Origin: Paenibacillus sp. DMB5
GTDB lineage: Bacteria > Bacillota > Bacilli > Paenibacillales > Paenibacillaceae
Length of the DNA: 64,000 bases
Direction of reading: 5' to 3'
Assembly: GCF_001517085.1 (NCBI RefSeq)
Contig: NZ_LRAC01000124.1
Location: 307,922 to 371,921, forward strand
How positions within the stretch are numbered: the stretch's first letter is position 1; each line of letters starts with the position of its first letter. A program made the translations under genes and the position numbers. Positions 9,238-17,119 of this stretch are shown here, one piece after another. The notes under the pieces were generated by a model that saw only the letters and a program-made list of their open reading frames with translations, did not search any database and was not told where the DNA came from.

Positions 9238-10500
9238 TCACTTATATCTGCGGATCTGCTTGAGCGTTAACACTGCGGCGGTACCGAACAGGCTGAGCAA
9301 TACCCCTGCAGCACCCATGACCATGGAGACTCCGAATGCATCCGCACCTGCTGAGAACACCGCCAAACCGAGCGGTGGGGCGACACTCATCAGCGAGCCC
9401 AATACGCCGAACATCCGGCCCTGCAGCTCTCCGGGCACCTCCAGCCTCAGGATGATATTGATCAGCAGAGTACTGAAGGAGAAAGTGAAGCCGATCAGCA
9501 GAATGACGGGAAGAGCCGCGTTCATCGCTGAGGTGACGGACAGAAGGATATAGAGCGGACCGAGCAGTACCAGGCTTGCGGACACAACGATACCGCGGTG
9601 CTTCAGTCTTTTTCCTGCCAGAATAATCATCCCTGAACCCAGCATATAGCCCAGTGGAATACTGCTCTCCAGCAGTCCGAACTGTAACGGCGTCGCTTTC
9701 CAGACCTGGACGGCCATTACCTGGGTAAGCATCAGGCAGGACAGGAAAAACATCGTAAGCACCGGCAGCAGAATGGTAATAGATCTGGCAAAGGCATGGC
9801 CCCAGATGTAGCGGAAGCCTCCGGCCACATCCTGTTTAAAGGAGCGGGCCGTATCAGCGGCCGGGACATTACCAGCAAAAGAGCCGGCGGCTGCAACCAG
9901 CAGGCACGCGAGCATAAACGTCATTCCGTCTACGAATACAGCCCAGGCTCCGCCGACGGCTGCGACAAATATACCGCCTAAGGCATAGCCCAGCGTCCGC
10001 GAAATATTCTCGGACAGGGTCATCCAGCCCGCCGCCTGCTGTATGTAATCTTTACCGACGACCGGAAGCAGCGAAGCCTGGAAGGCAGGGGCCTGGAACT
10101 GGCCGGCTGCGGTCACGATGCCGGTCAGGCAAATGATAAGTATGTAGGACGGGGAGTTCAGGGTGAGCGTGAAGGCTATTGCCAGTACGGCTATGCTCTG
10201 GACAAGATAGGAGCACATAATCAGCGTTCTGCGGTTCATCCGGTCGGCAAGCGTACCTGTCACACTGCCCAGCAAGGAGCAGAGGAGAAGATTGCTGATT
10301 GTCAGGATGCTCATCATCCTCGCGCTGCCTGTTTCCTGCAGCACCCACAGGCTGAGCGCCAGCGCATGAAAGGCATTCCCCAGAACCGATAAGGTACTGG
10401 CACTAAAAAGAAAAAGAAAGGTCCGGTTTCTGTACAGAGCCGGGTACTTGCCGGATGCTTCAGGTACCGTTTGGCCGGAACCGGCAGCAGATGGAATCAT
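9238..10500 (-). CDS. MFS efflux transporter
   Basis: This 420-aa protein has twelve predicted transmembrane helices. The cytoplasmic loop 2-3 carries the MFS motif A form GTLADRMNRRTL. Overall it resembles the drug/siderophore efflux branch (MefA/EntS type). An AGGAGG site precedes the ATG. A strong promoter with an operator-like palindrome lies 60-105 bp upstream, inside the end of the lacI gene, so expression is probably controlled by that repressor. Substrate unknown; the LacI partner hints at a sugar or sugar-like compound. Confidence 0.85.
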   Translation of the reverse strand: MIPSAAGSGQTVPEASGKYPALYRNRTFLFLFSASTLSVLGNAFHALALSLWVLQETGSARMMSILTISNLLLCSLLGSVTGTLADRMNRRTLIMCSYLVQSIAVLAIAFTLTLNSPSYILIICLTGIVTAAGQFQAPAFQASLLPVVGKDYIQQAAGWMTLSENISRTLGYALGGIFVAAVGGAWAVFVDGMTFMLACLLVAAAGSFAGNVPAADTARSFKQDVAGGFRYIWGHAFARSITILLPVLTMFFLSCLMLTQVMAVQVWKATPLQFGLLESSIPLGYMLGSGMIILAGKRLKHRGIVVSASLVLLGPLYILLSVTSAMNAALPVILLIGFTFSFSTLLINIILRLEVPGELQGRMFGVLGSLMSVAPPLGLAVFSAGADAFGVSMVMGAAGVLLSLFGTAAVLTLKQIRRYK

Positions 10501-10560
10501 GGCATAGCCTCCTATAATAACTTGGTTTAAGAAGCAGCAATGGTTAATGAGCCGCTATCA

Positions 10561-10605
10561 CTTAAACGTTTAAGTTATTATAAAGAAATTAAGGAGAGAT
10601 ATCAA
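10561..10605 (-). promoter_or_regulatory. Promoter plus LacI-type palindromic operator for the MFS gene
   Basis: On the minus strand, TTGATA (10605-10600) and TATAAT (10582-10577) are separated by exactly 17 bp, a near-consensus sigma-A promoter. The 14-bp perfect palindrome CTTAAACGTTTAAG (10561-10574) follows at the expected transcription start and overlaps the lacI stop codon. AAACGTTT cores are typical of LacI-family operators. Confidence 0.7.
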
Positions 10606-11523
10606 CCAGAAATTGGTTGCTGGCGGCAATTGCCGATCATCCGGAGCGGATTTCAGGGTCGCCATCAGTTCAAACGCAGTCTGTGCCCGGTCATTCTGAA
10701 AGCGGATGATCCGTGTATCCGGCTGGACAATTTCCGGAAAACCGCAGGTGCACAGCGCTGTAACCGAGGCAGCGAGCCCGGTGCGTTCGACCGCTTTTGC
10801 CAGAAACTCATTAATGACGATGATATGCTTACCGCGGCTCTGCAGCAAAAAGGCTTCAAGTTCCTCCTGCGCCAGGTCAGCTTCAGCCGTTACATGAATA
10901 TCCTCCCTGGCCAGACCGGAGCTGTCCATAATCCAGCCAGTAAGCGCTGTATTATTGTGGTTCTCCATGATTAAGCAGGAGGGGGCAGCAGCAGCGGATA
11001 TAGCTGTCTCCAGCGCCTGGGGGTAATTATAATTCACCTGATTAAACATCCGGTCATTGATCAGACTGCCGATCAGAATCAGGGGCACACCATCCACGAA
11101 ATTAGCAGAAATCCGGTAAAACATCTCATCCATCACATCCAGGACAAAAACGGCATCCAGCTTGCGTTCCCGGATGACATCCATTGCCGGGTTAAGCGGA
11201 TCGAGGCTAATTACCAGTGTATGGTAACCGGCAGAGGTAAGCTTTGACTCCAGACTGTCTGTGAGGGACAAATAGCTTTGGCGCTTCCAGTAGGGAAGCC
11301 CCGGGGATTTGTTGATGAGGATGCCGACCATGCCTGTCCGCTGAACAACAAGCGAACGTGCTGCCAGATTGGGGACGTAGTTCAGCTCTTTGGCGATTGC
11401 AAGAATGCTCTGGCGGGTGGCGTCCGGAATAGTCTGGTTTTTGACATTATTCAGCACATAACTGACCGTGGCCACCGATACATTAGCCAGCCGCGCGATA
11501 TCCTTCATCGTTGCTTTCTTCAT
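10570..11523 (-). CDS. LacI-family transcriptional repressor
   Basis: The protein begins MKKATMKDIARLANVSVATV, the classic LacI helix-turn-helix and hinge region, followed by a periplasmic-binding-like effector domain; 317 residues from the ATG at 11523, which has AAAGGAGA just upstream. A longer in-frame extension to 11580 is not supported by a ribosome site. It probably represses the MFS transporter gene downstream through the palindrome at its own 3' end. The effector is unknown. It may also regulate itself. Confidence 0.88.
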   Translation of the reverse strand: MKKATMKDIARLANVSVATVSYVLNNVKNQTIPDATRQSILAIAKELNYVPNLAARSLVVQRTGMVGILINKSPGLPYWKRQSYLSLTDSLESKLTSAGYHTLVISLDPLNPAMDVIRERKLDAVFVLDVMDEMFYRISANFVDGVPLILIGSLINDRMFNQVNYNYPQALETAISAAAAPSCLIMENHNNTALTGWIMDSSGLAREDIHVTAEADLAQEELEAFLLQSRGKHIIVINEFLAKAVERTGLAASVTALCTCGFPEIVQPDTRIIRFQNDRAQTAFELMATLKSAPDDRQLPPATNFWLISLLNFFIIT

Positions 11524-11627
11524 CCTGCATTCTCCTTTATGTACAACAGCCTTAGAAGAAAAGACTATCACCCGCAGCATGGGGAAGTCAACGTATGAAG
11601 GGGCTTCAATAGCAATTGTGAGCCTGC

Positions 11628-11669
11628 AAAAAAGCCGCCCAAGTCATGTAGTGACATTGAACGGCCTGC
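11628..11669 (-). terminator. Terminator for the small ORF at 11682-11852
   Basis: On the minus strand an imperfect stem (GCCGTTCAATGTCA pairing with TGACTTGGGCGGC) is followed by six T residues. It lies 13 bp after the small ORF stop. Confidence 0.6.
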
Positions 11670-11681
11670 GGAACAAATGCT

Positions 11682-11852
11682 CTAGGTTTCGTTTTTGGTT
11701 ACTCCGTTTAGACTAGGCACGTAAACGGCTGTTTTATCCGGATCCGTCATTTGCGGAATCTCCGTGATTGAAGCATGATTCTGCTGGCTGTCTTTGGTAT
11801 CGGCCTTGTTATTGGCACGGCTGTATTTGGCATCGGCATTGTTTTTTGGCAT
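11682..11852 (-). CDS. Small hydrophilic protein (56 aa), unrecognised
   Basis: A GGAGGTGA site lies 8 nt before an ATG that opens a 56-codon frame ending in TAG, followed by a terminator. The protein starts MPKNNADAKYSRANNKADT and ends VTKNET; it is rich in Asn, Asp, Lys and Gln, has no Cys or Trp and no hydrophobic segment. The composition resembles small spore or stress proteins of Bacillota, but no family could be named. The ribosome site and terminator are the main evidence that it is real. Confidence 0.6.
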   Translation of the reverse strand: MPKNNADAKYSRANNKADTKDSQQNHASITEIPQMTDPDKTAVYVPSLNGVTKNET

Positions 11853-12007
11853 AAATGTCACCTCCGTTTGCTAAAAGATAGTATGAGTCGGCGCCTGGCA
11901 TTTTATGCCGGATCATCAGAACCATTGACAGGCGCTGCTATACTATTGTTAGTTAATTAATTTTTGCTGCCTGTTGCAGCACCCTTAGATCGGAGGAAAC
12001 CTTACTA

Positions 12008-13228
12008 ATGTCCCAAACTGCTTCAACTGGAATTGCCCCTTCCGGTAAGGGAGCTTCCAGGGGATTAATTCTGCTTCTGGCTGCTACTTCTGGTCTTGCT
12101 GTAGCTAACCTGTATTACAATCAGCCGCTGCTCGCGGAGATCGGCCGCACGTTCGGAGCTTCGTCCAATGAGACAGGGTATGTCTCCATGTTCACTCAGA
12201 TTGGTTATGCGCTGGGTATGCTGCTGTTTGTTCCGCTCGGAGACATCCGGGAACGGCGGACGCTGATTTCCCTGCTGCTGATTGCGGTGGCTGTGTCGCT
12301 GGTTGGCTTTGCCGTTTCGCCGTCCCTGCTGTGGATGTATATTGCCAGCTTTGCTGTCGGCATTACGTCCGTGGTTCCGCAGATTATTGTACCGTTCTCG
12401 GCACAGCTTGCCCGGCCGGAAGAACGCGGCAAGGTAATCGGAACGGTCATGAGCGGGCTGCTGTTCGGTATTCTGCTGGCCCGCACCATCTCCGGCATCG
12501 TCGGAGATTTCTTCGGCTGGCGGTCGATGTATTGGATTGCCGCTGCATTAATGCTCCTGCTGTCGGTGATCCTGTACCGTCTGCTTCCGTTGACCAAACC
12601 GGAAACCTCCGCCTCATATAAGGAACTGCTTGGTTCTATGGTCCAGCTGGTCCGGAAATACCCCACCCTGCGTGAAGCCTCACTGATCGGTGCCTGCATG
12701 TTTGGCTCATTCAGTGTATTCTGGACTTCCCTGGCTTTTTACCTGGAGGGGCCCCCATACCATTACAGCAGTGCAATCGCCGGCTTGTTTGGTCTGATTG
12801 GTGTAGCAGGCGCGGCTGGTGCACCGGTAGTCGGACGCTTGGCAGACAAAGTTGCACCTAAACGGATCATCGGGTTGCTGATTCTGCTGACCTTACTGTC
12901 CTTCGGGTTGTTCGGATTATCCGGCCTGACCATCTGGAGTCTGGTTGCCGGAGTCATCGTGCTTGATCTTGGCGTACAAGGAACCCAGGTCAGCAACCAG
13001 GCCCGGATCTACGCGCTGGAACCGGCTGCACGCAGCAGGATTAATACCGTGTTCATGGTCAGCACCTTTGCCGGCGGCGCGCTTGGTTCCACGCTGGGCA
13101 GCTATGCCTGGCAGCACTGGGGCTGGAGCGGTGTCTGCTGGAGTGGAGGCATCCTGGTAACTGCCGCACTGGCAATATGGGGTGTGCACCGGATTATATA
13201 CAGAAAAGCAGAGCTTGCGGTAAGCTGA
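12008..13228 (+). CDS. MFS transporter (DHA1 / AraJ-like efflux)
   Basis: This 406-aa protein has twelve predicted helices and the N-terminal signature NLYYNQPLLAEI, typical of a DHA1 subgroup of putative drug or metabolite exporters. Motif A appears as PLGDIRERRTL and a second copy as GRLADKVAPKRI in the C-terminal half. A GGAGG site lies upstream of the ATG. A TTGACA box occurs at 11925, but no well-spaced -10 was found. It stands alone as a single-gene unit. Substrate unknown. Confidence 0.85.
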   Translation: MSQTASTGIAPSGKGASRGLILLLAATSGLAVANLYYNQPLLAEIGRTFGASSNETGYVSMFTQIGYALGMLLFVPLGDIRERRTLISLLLIAVAVSLVGFAVSPSLLWMYIASFAVGITSVVPQIIVPFSAQLARPEERGKVIGTVMSGLLFGILLARTISGIVGDFFGWRSMYWIAAALMLLLSVILYRLLPLTKPETSASYKELLGSMVQLVRKYPTLREASLIGACMFGSFSVFWTSLAFYLEGPPYHYSSAIAGLFGLIGVAGAAGAPVVGRLADKVAPKRIIGLLILLTLLSFGLFGLSGLTIWSLVAGVIVLDLGVQGTQVSNQARIYALEPAARSRINTVFMVSTFAGGALGSTLGSYAWQHWGWSGVCWSGGILVTAALAIWGVHRIIYRKAELAVS

Positions 13229-13338
13229 TTGCGCATTCTTCTATATTCTATCTGGAAGCAAATGTCCAAACCCGTGCCGGCAGGCTGCATACATTATAGG
13301 GAGATATCTATGAAATACAGGTTAGGAGGCGTAGCCCT

Positions 13339-14019
13339 GTGTCTGTTAGACAGCATACTCTTGTACCGAATACGGCGTTCGCCACTCCTTATTATGTGAT
13401 AAACAGCCATAAGAGCGGTCCGGTCTTTATGATTGTATCCGGTATTCACGGTAATGAGCCAGCCAGCATCGCTGCGGCCCAAGCGCTGGCAGGGAAGTTT
13501 CAGCGCAGTGAGCTGATGCTGAGCCGGGGCAAGCTGATCATTGTACCGCTGGTGAATCAGCGGGCATACCGCAGGAAGAGCAGGGGAGTGCCGGATTTGA
13601 ACCGCACTTTTCCGCATGCAGGCTCCTCCCGGGCAGGGCATCCGCTTTCTGCTGCCCTGTTCGCACTGGCCAAACGCCACCGCCCGGACTGGTATCTTGA
13701 TCTGCATGAAGCTAACGGGTTGTCGCAGCGTAATCCGCGGCGTGTCGGCCAGACCCTGATAGTCAGCCATGGCACAAGAGCAGCTTCTGCAGCGCGGCGG
13801 ATTATCAGCACCATGAACCGTTCCGTCGGGGTGACCTCCTACCGCTTCAATATCAAGCACCGTGAACGCGCCGGTACCTCGCGAATGGCTGTCCAGCAGC
13901 TGCTGGGGGCCAAAGCGGTTACGGTGGAAACCTGCTGGAGTCTCGATTTTGCACTGCGCGTGAAATACCAGCAGAGGATTGTCCGCCATTTTCTAAAGGC
14001 AGCAGGTATGACGAATTGA
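13339..14019 (+). CDS. Succinylglutamate desuccinylase/aspartoacylase-family zinc hydrolase
   Basis: This 226-aa protein carries the zinc-site motif GIHGNEP (HxxE), the substrate-binding DLNRTFP, and DLHEANG supplying the third ligand, matching the M14-like aspartoacylase family. It is shorter than typical AstE proteins and may consist of the catalytic core only. The start is GTG at 13339 with AGGAGG ten bases upstream. It probably hydrolyses an amide bond on a small N-acyl or amino compound; the substrate is unknown. It is followed by a terminator. Confidence 0.75.
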   Translation: MSVRQHTLVPNTAFATPYYVINSHKSGPVFMIVSGIHGNEPASIAAAQALAGKFQRSELMLSRGKLIIVPLVNQRAYRRKSRGVPDLNRTFPHAGSSRAGHPLSAALFALAKRHRPDWYLDLHEANGLSQRNPRRVGQTLIVSHGTRAASAARRIISTMNRSVGVTSYRFNIKHRERAGTSRMAVQQLLGAKAVTVETCWSLDFALRVKYQQRIVRHFLKAAGMTN

Positions 14020-14057
14020 CATGTAAAGGCTTAGCACGCCTTGTTTGCGGGTTCACA

Positions 14058-14104
14058 GAAACGGATAACGTCCCTTAAAGGACGGCAAATCCGTTTCTTT
14101 TTGT
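14058..14104 (+). terminator. Terminator after the aspartoacylase-like gene
   Basis: GAAACGGAT...ATCCGTTTC with an inner GTCC/GGAC stem is followed by a T5 tract. Confidence 0.8.
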
Positions 14105-14123
14105 GATACATAAATCACATACA

Positions 14124-14146
14124 ATATGCCCCCCGGGGGGATATAT
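14124..14146 (+). promoter_or_regulatory. C6G6 palindrome, candidate CsoR-family operator
   Basis: Six C and six G residues (14129-14140) form a perfect GC core flanked by AT-rich TAT/ATA arms. CsoR/RcnR-family repressors recognise G/C tracts within AT-rich flanks. It lies about 46 bp before the ATPase start and next to the TACAAT-like -10 at 14120. A second inverted repeat, TGTGAT-N6-ATCACA, sits at 14102-14119. Confidence 0.6.
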
Positions 14147-14191
14147 TTCATGATAATGTTTCTCAATATAAACGTAGTGGGAGTGAGGAGT

Positions 14192-16099
14192 ATGGGAGAA
14201 GTGAATACTGCTGCATATTCGGAAGGTTCTGCTCTGCGGGCTGTCTGGGAGAAAAATGGCGGCATCCTTATCGCTGCATCCTGCCTGGTACTGATTGCAC
14301 TGGCCTGGATTCTGGAGAAGCAGGGGCTGCAGGCAGGCGCGGTTGTCCTGTTCGTGCTGGCGTATGCAGTAGGCGGATACCGTAAAGCTCTTGAAGGGCT
14401 TGAGACATTAATCAAAGACAAGGATCTTGATGTCGATCTCCTGATGGTTATTGCGGCAATCGGGGCAGCTGCTATCGGCTACTGGCTGGACGGGGCGATT
14501 TTAATCTTTATTTTTTGCCTGAGCGGTGCACTGGAGGAATACTCCATGGAGAAAACCAATCAGGATATCGCCGCTATTCTTAAATACCGTCCTGAAGAAG
14601 CGGTACTTGTGAAAGACGGGATTGAAGTTACTGTTAGAGCTTCCGGGCTGCTGCCGGAGGATGTTGTCAGAGTAAGACCCGGCGAGCGGATTCCCTGCGA
14701 CGGCATAATTCTTGGAGGAAGCTCCGCAGTGGACCAGTCGGCGATAACCGGGGAATCGGTACCTGCTGACAAAATGCCTGAGGATGAAGTCTACGCGGGT
14801 ACAATGAACGGGCAGGGCGCACTCACCATTCGGGTTACCAAGGCGGCCGAAGACACACTGCTCTCACGAATCATACATATGGTGCAGGAGGCCAAAAATG
14901 AGCTTCCGCCAAGTCAGCTTTTTGTAGAACGGTTTGAAGGCATTTATGCAAAAGCGGTGGTAGCCTTAGCGCTTCTGCTGATGGTTCTGCCGCCTTATCT
15001 GCTGGACTGGTCGTGGGAGGATACCATCTACCGGGCAATGATCTTCCTGGTGGTTGCTTCTCCCTGTGCCCTGGTGTCCTCCATTATGCCTGCTGTTCTC
15101 TCCGGAATCTCCAATGCCGCGCGTAAAGGGGTATTGTTCAAAGGGGGAGTCCATTTGGAGGGAATCGGCGGTGTGCAGGCGGTGGTCTTTGACAAAACCG
15201 GAACCTTGACCGAGGGAAAGCCGGAGGTTACCCATGTATGCCCGGCCGAGGGAGTAACGGAAGCTGAACTGCTGGCTGTAGCGGCTTCGCTGGAAAAGCT
15301 GTCCCGGCATCCGATTGCCGGTGCGGTAGTAGAGTATGCCGATGCGCGGGGTATTGCGTTCGAACCGGCCGGGGCGATGCAGGATGTGACCGGGCTTGGC
15401 GTCAGCGGAATGGTCAATGGTATCCCTTGTCTGGTCGGAAAAAGAAGCATGCTGCGTAATCATGAAATACCGGAATTGTATGAAACAGCTGCAAAACAGC
15501 TTGAGGCGGAAGGGAATACCGCCCTGTATGTGGAGGCAGACGGGCGGCTGATCGGACTGCTGGCAGTGCAGGATGTGGTCCGCAGCCAGGCGGCGGAAGC
15601 CGTTGCCAGCCTCAAGGCAATGAACAAGACGGTCATCATGCTCACCGGCGATGCCCGCCATACGGCAGAGGCAATCGCACGCAAGACCGGGATCGATGAA
15701 GTCTATGCCGAAATGCTGCCGGACGGGAAGCTGGATATGATCAGGGAGCTGACCCGAAAATACGGTAAAGTAGCGATGGTAGGAGACGGTGTCAATGATG
15801 CTCCTGCACTTGCAGCAGCTTCAGTAGGCATTGCCATGGGCGCCGCTGGCAGCGATGTTGCGCTGGAAACGGCTAATGTAGTGCTGATGAATGATGATAT
15901 TTCAAAAATCCCGTATGCCATTACACTCGGAAGCCGGACGACCCGGGTCATTAAACAGAATATTACCTTTGCCCTTGCCGTTATTGTTGTACTGGTCGTT
16001 TCAAATTTCTCGGGCGGATTGAATCTGCCATCCGGGGTTGTAAGTCATGAGGGTAGTACACTGCTGGTGATTCTCAGCGGAATCCGCCTGTTAAGATAA
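14192..16099 (+). CDS. P1B-4-type heavy-metal P-type ATPase (PfeT/ZosA/CtpD-like)
   Basis: From the ATG at 14192 this is a 635-aa membrane ATPase without N-terminal metal-binding domains. Visible landmarks are the TGES actuator loop, SPC metal-site motif (residues 290-292) instead of CPC, phosphorylation motif DKTGT (Asp334), the hinge GDGVNDAP, and HEGST (His619) in the last membrane helix. SPC with HEG(S/T) defines the P1B-4 subgroup, which exports Fe(II), Co(II) or Zn(II). Start choice is uncertain because upstream in-frame ATGs exist near 14150. A CsoR-family regulator follows, and a C6G6 palindrome precedes the gene, so metal-responsive derepression is likely. Confidence 0.85.
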   Translation: MGEVNTAAYSEGSALRAVWEKNGGILIAASCLVLIALAWILEKQGLQAGAVVLFVLAYAVGGYRKALEGLETLIKDKDLDVDLLMVIAAIGAAAIGYWLDGAILIFIFCLSGALEEYSMEKTNQDIAAILKYRPEEAVLVKDGIEVTVRASGLLPEDVVRVRPGERIPCDGIILGGSSAVDQSAITGESVPADKMPEDEVYAGTMNGQGALTIRVTKAAEDTLLSRIIHMVQEAKNELPPSQLFVERFEGIYAKAVVALALLLMVLPPYLLDWSWEDTIYRAMIFLVVASPCALVSSIMPAVLSGISNAARKGVLFKGGVHLEGIGGVQAVVFDKTGTLTEGKPEVTHVCPAEGVTEAELLAVAASLEKLSRHPIAGAVVEYADARGIAFEPAGAMQDVTGLGVSGMVNGIPCLVGKRSMLRNHEIPELYETAAKQLEAEGNTALYVEADGRLIGLLAVQDVVRSQAAEAVASLKAMNKTVIMLTGDARHTAEAIARKTGIDEVYAEMLPDGKLDMIRELTRKYGKVAMVGDGVNDAPALAAASVGIAMGAAGSDVALETANVVLMNDDISKIPYAITLGSRTTRVIKQNITFALAVIVVLVVSNFSGGLNLPSGVVSHEGSTLLVILSGIRLLR

Positions 16100-16101
16100 G
16101 T

Positions 16102-16129
16102 TTGATTATGAATCTATTCCTGATATAAT
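16102..16129 (+). promoter_or_regulatory. Promoter for the CsoR-family gene
   Basis: TTGATT (16102-16107) and TATAAT (16124-16129) are separated by 16 bp, followed by ACCCCTAG. This would give the regulator its own transcript. Confidence 0.55.
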
Positions 16130-16181
16130 ACCCCTAGCTGATAGCTTTGACAGAAAATTGTAAATACAGCCGGAGGGAATT

Positions 16182-16487
16182 ATGGTCCAGGAAGCAAACG
16201 ATGAATTTCACGATGAGGATTATGAGCATAAATACCGGAAGCAGATTGTGAACCGTCTGGCCCGGATTGAAGGGCATGTCAGGGCTGTTAAATTAATGAC
16301 GGCAGAAGACCGCGACTGCTCCGAGGTGCTGCTCCAGATCGCTGCCATCCAGAAAGCGCTGGACAAGGCCGCCAAGCTGCTGCTTAAGGATCATTTGGAG
16401 AACTGTGTAGTCAAAGCCGTCCACCACGGCAACCAGGAGAAGGTGCTGGAGGATCTCAACAAAGCCCTTGATAACTATATCCGTTAA
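16182..16487 (+). CDS. CsoR-family metal-sensing repressor
   Basis: This 101-aa all-helical protein matches the CsoR/FrmR (DUF156) family: RLARIEGHVRAVKLM is the DNA-binding helix region. The ligand triad is visible as Cys in RDCSEV, then His 25 residues later and Cys 4 residues after that in DHLENC. This is the C-H-C spacing of copper-sensing CsoR. Its partner here is a P1B-4 ATPase, not a CopA-type CPC pump, so the sensed metal is open. It has its own promoter and GGAGG site and likely binds the C6G6 palindrome upstream of the ATPase. Confidence 0.85.
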   Translation: MVQEANDEFHDEDYEHKYRKQIVNRLARIEGHVRAVKLMTAEDRDCSEVLLQIAAIQKALDKAAKLLLKDHLENCVVKAVHHGNQEKVLEDLNKALDNYIR

Positions 16488-16628
16488 GCAACATGCCGGA
16501 AGGGCTGATCTTCCGGTTTTTTTCGTTCTGGCTAACCTTCCATAAGGTGGAATGCTCAATGTCATAGATGGTCTGTCCCGGTATATGATACTTTCTAGGC
16601 AAATTTCATGCCAAGGAGGCAGAATCTA

Positions 16629-16973
16629 TTGATTACTCCGGACAATCTTGAGACGTATTATGTGAGAATAGGCAGGCTGAAGCAGCGTTATCTGCCGGAA
16701 CGGTTTGAACAGGAACTACCGGTGTTCGGCTCCCATACGGAGGCAGCAGACTGGTTCCGCTCGTTGTTCAGCGAAGATTTTATTTTTGTCGAGGTCATGG
16801 AGGCAGCAGGCGCGCAGCAATATTACCAATATGACATTATCCATGACCGGGAAATCTGGGAACGCAGACAGAGGGACCTCCGGGAAAAGGGGTCAGCAAG
16901 CGGGCCGGGAATGCTTCTGTGCGCCCAGCGTGTTGATATTTACGAAGATGGTTCGGTGCATCTGGCAGTATAA
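16629..16973 (+). CDS. Conserved hypothetical protein (114 aa)
   Basis: The TTG at 16629 follows AGGAGG by nine bases and is preferred to the ATG at 16608, which lies upstream of that site. The protein is soluble, with many aromatic and charged residues, and contains WFRSLFSEDFIFVEVMEAAG and a Tyr-rich QQYYQYDIIHDREIW segment. No family could be recognised. It stands alone between the CsoR-family gene and the chemotaxis receptor. Confidence 0.6.
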   Translation: MITPDNLETYYVRIGRLKQRYLPERFEQELPVFGSHTEAADWFRSLFSEDFIFVEVMEAAGAQQYYQYDIIHDREIWERRQRDLREKGSASGPGMLLCAQRVDIYEDGSVHLAV

Positions 16974-17080
16974 GCCGAATAAATTAAAAGCGGCCGTCCG
17001 GGACGATTGATCTGTCCGGGCGGCGCTCTAATTACCGGAGCATTAAGGCGGCGTTAGTACGGTGCGCCCGCTTGCATAAG

Positions 17081-17107
17081 AAAAAAAGCCGTACAAACGT
17101 ACGGCTC
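17081..17107 (-). terminator. Terminator of the chemotaxis receptor gene
   Basis: On the minus strand GAGCCGTACGTTTGTACGGC is followed by seven T residues. Confidence 0.85.
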
Positions 17108-17119
17108 ATGAATAACAGC

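Noticed and set aside
10540..10974. Plus-strand frame of 144 codons
   Set aside because: Antisense to lacI; no ribosome site.
11775..11960. Plus-strand hydrophobic 61-codon frame
   Set aside because: It overlaps the minus-strand small ORF, which has a strong ribosome site and terminator; the plus frame has neither.
14102..14119. CRP/FNR-type site TGTGAT...ATCACA
   Set aside because: The half sites TGTGA and TCACA are separated by eight bases, not the six expected for CRP/FNR, so only the inverted repeat itself is noted.
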